NCBI GenBank assembly: GCA_965248075.1 | Contig: CBDFIL010000002.1 | Location: 1-64,000 of the forward strand | DNA from: VXNE01 sp965248075 | Lineage (GTDB): Bacteria > Pseudomonadota > Gammaproteobacteria > Pseudomonadales > Azotimanducaceae | DNA length: 64,000 nucleotides | Direction of reading: 5' to 3' | In this document: positions 57,768 to 64,000 of the stretch, piece after piece | Layout of the letters: the number at the start of each line of letters is the position of its first letter | Position numbering within the stretch: position 1 is the first letter of the stretch | Made by a program: the position numbers and the translations under genes | Notes under the pieces: generated by a model | Seen by the model: only the letters and a program-made list of their open reading frames with translations | Databases searched by the model: none | Told to the model about the DNA's origin: nothing

Positions 57768-58975
57768 CTAAACATACCCAAAGCTGACTTCCTGCTTCGC
57801 AGAGGCCGGTTTCACCGGGACGATACGGCGAACGCCGCCGTCCCGGCCAGAGCAGGCCTCTCCACAGGCTTTGACCGTGGAACTCACGGCATAACTTCTC
57901 AGATTCACGGCGGCGTTCACGTCCCGGTCGTGACCGCTCCCGCACGCGGTGCACGTCCAGTGCCTGAGCGACAGCGGCAGCCGCTCGCGCCGCTGCCCGC
58001 CCGCCGAGCACATCTTGCTGCTCGGAAACCAGCGGCCCGCCACCACTACCAAGCCGCCCCGCATCGGCGCCTTGTACTCGACCTGGCGGCGGAACTCCCG
58101 AAAGCCCGCGTCGCCGACGGCCCGCGCCAGGTGGCGATTCGCCATCATGCCGCGCACATTCAGATCCTCGATGCCGATCATGTCGAACCGACGCGACAGG
58201 TCAGTCGTCAGCTTGTGCAGCGCATCGGCGCGGACGTTTGCGATCCGCGCGTCGAGCCGAGCGAGCCGGCGCTGGTCCTTGCGCCTGTTGGAGGAGCCCT
58301 TCAGCTTGCGGCTCACGCTGCGCGCCAGCCGCTGCCTGCGCTTGAGCAGCCTCCGGTACGGCCTCGGCCCCGCCACCTTCTCGCCGGTGGAAAGCACCGC
58401 CAGCGCCGACACGCCCAGGTCGACACCACCGCGCCTTGGTTTTCGGCTACCGGGAGGGGCGACAGGTCGTGCGTATCGACGTTGACGGCGACAAACCAGC
58501 GGTCCGCCGTGCGGGAGATGGTGGCCGAGACAACCTCGCCGGTGAAGCGCAGCCCCTCGCGCATGCGCACCCAGCCGGGTTTTGGGATGTGGATGCGACG
58601 CCCGTCGATGCGGAACTGGTCGTTGCTGAGCGTGAAGCGGTCGTGCACGCCCTTGCGGCGGAAGCGCGGGTACCGGGCGCGCTTGGCGAAGAAGTTCCTG
58701 AACGCGTCTCCCAGATGGACGATCGCCATCTGCGGGGCGTTCTTCGTCACCTCGAGCATCCACGGGAACTTCTCGCGTTTGAGGGCGTTCAACTGGCGCC
58801 GCAGGGCTTGCTGCGATGGTTTCGGCAGCGACTCGTCTTCGAGATGCTCCCGGTACTGGCGCTGCCACTCGGCGAGCGCCCAGTTGTAGGCGAAGCGCGC
58901 CGTGCCGGCGGCCCTTGCCAGGTAGGTCGCCTGTGCGTTATTCGGCGCGAGCGCGATCCTGTGCCCCCGCATCAC
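57768..58975 (-). pseudogene. tnpB: TnpB (IS605/IS1341-type) RNA-guided nuclease, frameshifted
   Basis: N-terminal part (from 58975) RIALAPNNAQATYLARAAGT, FAYNWALAEWQRQY and FPWMLEVTKNAPQMA is typical TnpB. The frame changes near 58430, and the other frame supplies the RuvC-like core: GVDLGVSALAVLSTG (Asp), MIGIEDLNVRGMM (Glu) and HDRDVNAAVNL (Asp). The zinc ribbon is damaged: one knuckle reads CSAGG instead of CSACG, while CTACGSGHD is normal. About 400 codons overall, as expected. No TnpA is visible nearby. Likely decayed, although a single frameshift could be sequencing error. Confidence 0.85.
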
Positions 58976-59036
58976 TGTCCCACCAGCCTCCCACCAGCCT
59001 CCACTGCGCCCTCGTCAACCCTCGCAGCAGTAGAAT

Positions 59037-59056
59037 TATCTACCTATAGGTGGATA
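59037..59056. promoter_or_regulatory. 20-bp near-perfect palindrome
   Basis: TATCTACCTATAGGTGGATA is palindromic except for one base pair and lies in an AT-rich patch between the TnpB start and the CmcJ-type gene. Could be an operator or part of the insertion element's end. The rest of 58976-59252 has no gene; CATAAT at 59220 may be a -10 element. Confidence 0.35.
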
Positions 59057-59252
59057 TTTCGCCAACTGTTTGAGCCCTCTTCGCGGGCCCGGGCAACTTC
59101 GACCTCCGTAGGATGCCACAGACCGCCGGACGCCTCAGGACGTGTTTCCAGTGCCGCCACGGGCCTCGTTCGGGCGCCGCACGCCGCTGCCGAGCGCTCC
59201 AGGCAGGAGCCCGGTGTGCCATAATCCAGCGTTTTCAACTTGGGGCTATGCC

Positions 59253-60530
59253 ATGAACCGACCCAACGTCATCGCGGACCAGGTTGCAACGGTTACCGGG
59301 GCAGGTTCGGCCGCCTACGTGCCGCCGTTCGAACTGACGGAGGGGCAGCCACCCCCGTTCGCCGCGCACGGCGGTCTGTCCTACATGTCGTTCGATCGGG
59401 ACGGGGACGCGGGCACGGCCACGGCGACGGAGGCGGCGCTCGCGCAGATCGCCGGGGGCGAGGGACTGGCGGTCATCGACATGATCGAGAACGCACCCCC
59501 CGGTCCCATCGAGACCAAGTGGGGTTTCGGGTTTCGTGAGTACTCCGAGTGCCTCGAATACATGCGGGCGAACAACATCGAAGCTCCGGAAGGCGGCCTG
59601 GCCCTGCCGCTGCGTTACACGGTCTACGAGGAGCCCTCCTACTCCATCGTCTCGTCCAACGCACTCTGGCGGGATCCAACGCGGGCGGATGAAGCAGATG
59701 CGGTCCGCCAGTACGAGCGGGACCACGGGCGGCGATGCCTCTACTTTCCCCAGGTGCTGCGCGACGCGCGACGCATGGAGGAGTACTACCCGGGTCTCTC
59801 GGCCTCGAGCGCCGAGTGCATGGACAAGCTGGGCGTGTCGCTGGCGCACTGCGAGTCCAGGTGCCGGAACTTCTATGACCCCGAGGAGGTGGAGCGCGTG
59901 TTCTACCCGGAGATCGAGAAGCTCCTCCTGGAGTTCTTCCCGGGTGCGACGGACGCGCTCGTGTACAACCACGACGTGTTCGACAAGGACTACCAGGGCG
60001 ATCGCACGGAGGATCAGGACAACAGGAACCCGGGCGTGAACGCCGGCTACGCCAACCTCGTGCACAACGATCTGAACGACAACAGCGGTCGCGTGCGCTG
60101 CCGCGAGTTGCTGACGCAGAACCTGCGGAACTTCGGGCGCGAGCAGCACCACACGGAGGCGGAGGCCGACGCGAAGATGTCGCGGCGGTTCATGTCGATC
60201 AACCTCGCCAAGCCCATGGAGACCGTGCGCCAGAACCCATTCGTGTTGTGCGCATGGCCCTCGTTCGCGGATCAGCCGTATATCACCAACTATCGCATCT
60301 ACGACGACCGCGTCGGCGAGACCACGCGCTTCACCTACCGGCCCGACCACGAGTGGTACTGGATTCCCCAGCAGACATCGACCGAGGTCTCGATGCTGAA
60401 GTGCTACGACTCCGTCACGGACGGCTCCGTGTCGCGTTGGTCCTTCCATACGGCTTGCGTCGACCCGACGGCGCCGGACGACGCCCCGTGCCGGAAAAAC
60501 GTCGTGGTCAGATCCTTCGTCTTCTTTTAG
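59253..60530 (+). CDS. CmcJ/NvfI (AsaB)-family oxidoreductase
   Basis: 425 residues from ATG 59253. The C-terminal half has the family pattern: VYNHDVFDKD, YANLVHNDLNDNSGRVRCRE, MSINLAKPMETVRQNPFVLC, YDDRVGETTRFTYRP, HEWYWIPQQTSTEVSMLKCY and CRKNVVVRSFVFF. This matches the CmcJ/AsaB/NvfI group, which includes Fe(II)/2-oxoglutarate-like isomerases and oxygenases of fungal and bacterial secondary metabolism. The HND and later His residues are candidate metal ligands. Substrate unknown. It stands alone after the decayed TnpB. Confidence 0.7.
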   Translation: MNRPNVIADQVATVTGAGSAAYVPPFELTEGQPPPFAAHGGLSYMSFDRDGDAGTATATEAALAQIAGGEGLAVIDMIENAPPGPIETKWGFGFREYSECLEYMRANNIEAPEGGLALPLRYTVYEEPSYSIVSSNALWRDPTRADEADAVRQYERDHGRRCLYFPQVLRDARRMEEYYPGLSASSAECMDKLGVSLAHCESRCRNFYDPEEVERVFYPEIEKLLLEFFPGATDALVYNHDVFDKDYQGDRTEDQDNRNPGVNAGYANLVHNDLNDNSGRVRCRELLTQNLRNFGREQHHTEAEADAKMSRRFMSINLAKPMETVRQNPFVLCAWPSFADQPYITNYRIYDDRVGETTRFTYRPDHEWYWIPQQTSTEVSMLKCYDSVTDGSVSRWSFHTACVDPTAPDDAPCRKNVVVRSFVFF

Positions 60531-60580
60531 GTTTTTGGCGGACACGGTAGACGCGTAGCCGCGGGGATCCGGTCGCAGTA

Positions 60581-61987
60581 TCAGAGCTGCGGCCGGTGCT
60601 GTGCCCAAGGCCGTGCCCGCTCGAACGACGCCGCGGCCCGCAACACTTCCGCATCCGCACCGCGGCGGCCGACGATCTGCAGGCCGACTGGCAGGCCGGC
60701 CGGGGTAAACCCGCAAGGTATGCTCGCCGCCGGCAGGCCGCTCATGTTGAACGGGTAGCAGAACTCGGACCAGCTGATCCAGTCCCACGGGTGCTGCGGC
60801 CAGTGCGCCGGTTGCAGCCGTTCGGCTGGGAACGCGGCGACGCTCACGGAAGGCGTCAGCAACAGGTCCCAGTCCGCCATGAAGCGGTGCTGGCGCTCCA
60901 CGTACGCGAGTTTGCTGGCCCGCATGGCGATGTAGGCCTGGGCGGAATAGCCGGCGCCGGCACGGATGCAGGCGACCAGCCCGGGATCCATCTGCGCTTC
61001 CCAGCGATCGAGCAGCGGAGCGAGCCCGGTTTCGTGGACCGCCCAGAAGAACCTGCCGATTTCGGGTCCCTCGGCGCCCCAGGCGGGCACGACCTCCTCC
61101 ACGTGGCAGCCGAAGGACTCGAATGTGCGTGCGGCAGCGGCGACCAGGTCCGCCACCTCGGAGTCGACGCGGGCGTGGCCGAGGTCGGGACTGAAGGCGA
61201 TGCACAGATCGGAGACGTCCGTATCGAGGCCCGCCAGGTAGTCGATGCGCGGACCGGTCAGGCTCGTATGATCGAACGGATGCGCGCCTGCTGTGGCGTT
61301 CAGGAACAACGCCGCATCGCGTACCGTTCGGGCGATGGGACCCACGTGGGAGACGTTGTCGTTGTTGCGCACGGGGATGTGTGGCACGGTGCCCCACGTG
61401 GGCTTCAGCCCGAACACACCGCTGAAATGCGACGGCATGCGGATCGAGCCGGCGCCGTCGGAGCCCTGGTGCAGCGGTCCGAAGCCGCTGGCCGCAGCGG
61501 CCCCGGCACCGGCGGACGATGCTCCGGCGTTGAGACCGTATCCCCACGGATTGTGCGTCACGCCGGTCAGGGGGCTGCGGCTGACGCCGGTCCAGCCGAA
61601 CTCCGGCGTAGTGGTCTTGCCAAGGATGACGGCGCCGGCAGCTTTGAGGCGCTGGGCGACCGGGGCGTCGGCGTCCGCGACCTGGCCGACTTGGGTGTGC
61701 GAACCCGCCTCCAGCGGATGCCCGGCGAGCTGGTGGAGGTCCTTGATCGTGATCGGTACGCCGTGCAGCGGGCCGAGGTCGTCGCCCCGTGTCACCGCGT
61801 GCTCGGCGTCCCGTGCCATGTCCAACGCGAGCTCCGCCGTGAGGTGGGCAAAGGCATTGACGCGACTGTTGTGGCGTTCGATGCGGTCCAGTACGGCCCG
61901 CACGACTTCGACCGGGGAGATGTCCCGTGTACCGATGCGCGCGGCGAGTTCGGTCGCCGGTACGAAGCAGAGGTCGTCGTCCCTCAT
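60581..61987 (-). CDS. Amidase-signature family enzyme
   Basis: 468 residues, complete. Hydrolyses an amide or related bond with a Ser-cisSer-Lys triad: Lys in GVPITIKDLHQLAG (about 82), cis-Ser in NAGASSAGAGAAAA (about 157; the usual GGSSGG is altered to GASSAG) and nucleophile Ser in GSDGAGSIRMPSHFSG (about 181). LPVGLQIVGRRGADAEVL closes the domain. Unlike the amidase at 32166, it has no break. Convergent with the CmcJ-type gene. Substrate not predictable. Confidence 0.85.
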   Translation of the reverse strand: MRDDDLCFVPATELAARIGTRDISPVEVVRAVLDRIERHNSRVNAFAHLTAELALDMARDAEHAVTRGDDLGPLHGVPITIKDLHQLAGHPLEAGSHTQVGQVADADAPVAQRLKAAGAVILGKTTTPEFGWTGVSRSPLTGVTHNPWGYGLNAGASSAGAGAAAASGFGPLHQGSDGAGSIRMPSHFSGVFGLKPTWGTVPHIPVRNNDNVSHVGPIARTVRDAALFLNATAGAHPFDHTSLTGPRIDYLAGLDTDVSDLCIAFSPDLGHARVDSEVADLVAAAARTFESFGCHVEEVVPAWGAEGPEIGRFFWAVHETGLAPLLDRWEAQMDPGLVACIRAGAGYSAQAYIAMRASKLAYVERQHRFMADWDLLLTPSVSVAAFPAERLQPAHWPQHPWDWISWSEFCYPFNMSGLPAASIPCGFTPAGLPVGLQIVGRRGADAEVLRAAASFERARPWAQHRPQL

Positions 61988-62030
61988 CGCGCCTGACAGG
62001 GCACGGCGCAGGGGCGTGATCGCTGCACGT

Positions 62031-62267
62031 TCAGTCCTTCAGCCCCGCGATCTCGCGATCGAGCTGAGACCGGGGATCCGTGACGATCGCTTCCAGGGCG
62101 CGTACCCGCTCCTCCAGGTTGCCGCTCTCCTCGACGGCGGCAACGCGTTCCTCCAGCTCCGCAATCCGGTCGCCGCCCGATGCGGATCTTGACCTGGCGT
62201 AGATGCGATACGCCTCCAGCAGGCACCCGCATACGACCGCGAGGGCAACGAAGCTCCAGAATCCCAT
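62031..62267 (-). CDS. Small membrane-anchored coiled-coil protein (PspB-like)
   Basis: 78 residues from ATG 62267, preceded by GGGAGAAG. One N-terminal membrane segment (GFWSFVALAVVCGCLLEAYRI), a basic turn, then a coiled coil (RIAELEERVAAVEESGNLEE, ERVRALEAIVTDP). Size and layout recall PspB of the phage-shock system, but there is no pspA or pspC nearby, so the name is only descriptive. It lies divergent from the DUF4003-like gene. Confidence 0.55.
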   Translation of the reverse strand: MGFWSFVALAVVCGCLLEAYRIYARSRSASGGDRIAELEERVAAVEESGNLEERVRALEAIVTDPRSQLDREIAGLKD

Positions 62268-62329
62268 GCGTACTTCTCCCTGATCCGTTGGGCGGATCAT
62301 ATTGCAATCGCGGCAGGGAGGGGCGGGCC

Positions 62330-62335
62330 TATACT
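62330..62335 (+). promoter_or_regulatory. -10 element immediately before the DUF4003-like start
   Basis: TATACT, then GGCGCC and ATG at 62342: transcription would start at or within a base or two of the ATG. TTGCAA at 62302 is too far (22 bp) to be a good -35. Confidence 0.35.
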
Positions 62336-62341
62336 GGCGCC

Positions 62342-63334
62342 ATGAGCACCGAACCCGATCCCGTCGCGATTTATCTCCATACGTTCGAGCGTCTGCGTGC
62401 CCGCAAGCGCTGGTCGACGGAGACGGCCACGCTCCGCTTCGTTGCCCTGACCCTCGGCGCCGCCGGTCGGACGATGGACTTCGACACGCTGGAGGATGCC
62501 GCGGCGGGTTTGCGCAAGCGGGCCCGGTGGACCGGTCCGTTGCGATCCGAGATCCGATACGTCGTCGCGGCCATGATCCTGCGACGCGGGCTGGATCCGG
62601 AAACCGTCCATCGGTGCGTCATCGAGACGCGGGACGCGTTCAGGGCACATCGTCTGCCGAGTCGTGGGACCGGGCCTACCCTGGCGGCGCTCGTGCTCGC
62701 GCTGCAGGGTGAGGGACGGCCGGTGCCGGACGGGCACGTCGAACGGCTTGCCGGCATCTACCGCCGATGGCGCGCGGATCACTTCTGGCTCACGAACGCC
62801 AACGACCTGCCGGCCGCCGCACTGCACGCCGGCCGCGAACGGGAGGTGGACATGTTGACCGCGGAGATCGAACGCGCCTACGACCGGCTCGTCGAGCGGG
62901 GCTTTCGGCGCGGTGATGCACTGCAACTGGTCTCACACCTGCTGGCCGTCGACCCGAGGGGTGTGGACACGGGGGTCCAGCGCTTCCGGCAGGTCGCCGA
63001 GTGCCTGCGAGGGGCCGGCGAGCGCGTGCGGCCCGGCCGTTACGACGAGATAGCGATACTCGCACTGACCGCAGACGCCGAGACCAGCGTGGTCGACCGC
63101 GTACTGAGCTACCGGGACCGGCTTCGGGATGCGAAGCCGCGCCCGTCGAAGGATCTGGCATTCTCCCTCGCCGCCGGCATCGAGTTGGCCCGGGACACCG
63201 ACCGGGCCGCGGAGCGCGGCGCCGGCGACCTCGCGGCACTGCAGTCCATCCGTGCGATCCTCGATGCGCAACAGGCCGCGGTGGCCGGCGCGCTTGCGGC
63301 GAGCAGCGCCGCGGCGCACTCGTCCGGAGGGTAG
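62342..63334 (+). CDS. DUF4003-like hypothetical protein
   Basis: 330 residues, no signal peptide or membrane segment. Mostly helical, with repeated Arg/Leu-rich helices. RSEIRYVVAAMILRRGLDPE, TNANDLPAAALHAGREREV and RGFRRGDALQLVSHLLAVDP resemble the DUF4003 family of unknown function known from Firmicutes. No catalytic motif recognised. Promoter-like TATACT directly precedes it and no Shine-Dalgarno is apparent. Confidence 0.55.
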   Translation: MSTEPDPVAIYLHTFERLRARKRWSTETATLRFVALTLGAAGRTMDFDTLEDAAAGLRKRARWTGPLRSEIRYVVAAMILRRGLDPETVHRCVIETRDAFRAHRLPSRGTGPTLAALVLALQGEGRPVPDGHVERLAGIYRRWRADHFWLTNANDLPAAALHAGREREVDMLTAEIERAYDRLVERGFRRGDALQLVSHLLAVDPRGVDTGVQRFRQVAECLRGAGERVRPGRYDEIAILALTADAETSVVDRVLSYRDRLRDAKPRPSKDLAFSLAAGIELARDTDRAAERGAGDLAALQSIRAILDAQQAAVAGALAASSAAAHSSGG

Positions 63335-63409
63335 CGGGCGTCTGAGCGATGGCGGCGTGCATTGGCTTCAGGCACCGGCGGCTCATTTGGCCCCGGGAGG
63401 AGTTCCCCC

Positions 63410-63736
63410 ATGAAGTTCGGTCTCCACTACGACCTGCGTAATCCGCCCGGTTCCCGCCGGCGGACACCCGATCTCTACCGCGACACGCTCCGCCAGATCG
63501 AGCTGGCCGAATCCCTCGGCTTCGACGACATCTGGCTGTCCGAGCATCACTTCGTGGAAGACGGCTACCTGCCGTCGCTGCTGCCGTTTGCCGGGGCCAT
63601 CGCCGCGCGGACGGACCGGGTGAACGTCGGCACCAACATCCTGCTGATGCCGTTTCACCATCCCATTCGCATCGCCGAGGACTGGCGGATAGGACGAATA
63701 ACCGTTCGAAACGGGATGGTTGCGAATTACGGTTGA
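63410..63736 (+). pseudogene. Truncated luciferase-like (LLM) flavin oxidoreductase
   Basis: ATG 63410 after GGGAGGAG. Residues 1-92 are a normal LLM start: KFGLHYDLRNP, DTLRQIELAESLGFDDIWLS, EHHFVEDGYLPS and VGTNILLMPFHHPIRIAED. After AED (about 63685) similarity ends and the frame stops 17 codons later; two thirds of the barrel is missing. The DNA from 63690 to 64000 is unrelated and I can assign no gene to it. Confidence 0.75.
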
Positions 63737-64000
63737 CTGACGGGGCGCTCGGGGGGAGTCTTCAGGGCATCCGTTGAGCCCGTTGAGGATGTGGCGGTGG
63801 ACGCTGGAGACGGAAAGGTCGCGCGAAACGGCGGCTACTTGGGTAGCGGTCGCAGCATAGCGTCAGGCGATCGTTTGCTACGGGAGCCTGTCCTGGTATC
63901 GCGCGGCGGGAGCTCTGTGTTGAGCGGAGGTGCTCTCGGATTGGCAGTTGTGGCTGCCTCGCGAGCACGAATGTGCTCGAGGATCGTGGCGATGACATCG

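Noticed and set aside
63690..64000. Minus-strand helix-turn-helix-like stretch (ATATQVAAVSRDLSVSSVHRH)
   Set aside because: Visible only if frames are mixed, at the window edge, with no confirming second motif.

Overview
The window is high-GC DNA from a Gram-negative bacterium. It encodes an outer-membrane-type beta-barrel, a SPOR domain, an S9 peptidase with a probable signal peptide and several outer-surface repeat proteins. The gene content (phytanoyl-CoA dioxygenase-like enzymes, luciferase-like oxidoreductase remnants, a Uma2 nuclease, many insertion-sequence families, many dispersed hairpin repeats, many deletion-scarred genes) resembles uncultured marine or host-associated Proteobacteria. 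That assignment is inference. I saw no rRNA, tRNA or CRISPR array.

Region 1 (1-22800) is a surface-protein and mobile-element region. Two very large secreted proteins lie on the minus strand. The first (1-6813, running off the left edge) has fibronectin, cadherin, VCBS and Calx-beta-like domains, ending in a 708-bp tandem repeat that carries five single-base insertions. The second (10761-21234) has 18 almost identical 102-residue PKD-type repeats, more Ig-like and Calx-beta domains, a beta-barrel and a C-terminal SPOR domain. About 1.1 kb covering the secretory leader and upstream region of the first gene is duplicated at 21478-22585, where it forms a broken gene just upstream of the second. 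Between the giants are an IS630 element, an IS481-like element and remnants of IS1634, IS110 and IS3 transposases.

Region 2 (22800-39682) is mostly metabolic and DNA-repair genes on the plus strand: Nudix hydrolase, an aminotransferase lacking its catalytic lysine, an exported LamG-like protein, an exonuclease-RecQ-UvrD fusion helicase, adenine deaminase, an amidase with an amber codon, then an aminotransferase-DUF418-fumarylacetoacetase-type operon. In the middle is a minus-strand deaminase-ATPase fusion whose 3' end is scrambled by a tandem duplication. Its upstream side carries a regular array of inverted half-sites with a 62-bp period (35776-36034).

Region 3 (39787-42746) is a complete IS66-type transposon with 26-bp terminal inverted repeats and an 8-bp target duplication. 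It carries a DUF4338 (DruA-like) gene translationally overlapped with its transposase.

Region 4 (43042-64000) is a catabolic/oxidoreductase region: three phytanoyl-CoA dioxygenase-like genes (one fused to an SCP2 lipid carrier), a CmcJ-type oxidoreductase, SDRs, epoxide hydrolase, enoyl-CoA hydratase, a chimeric acyl-CoA-dehydrogenase/tannase gene, amidase, MAPEG protein, a decayed TnpB and several gene fragments. A dispersed hairpin repeat beginning TAGGGG sits exactly at the stop codon of three genes here and in region 2, and one codon after a fourth. The number of genes with internal deletions, in-frame stops or single-base shifts suggests genome erosion, assembly error or both.
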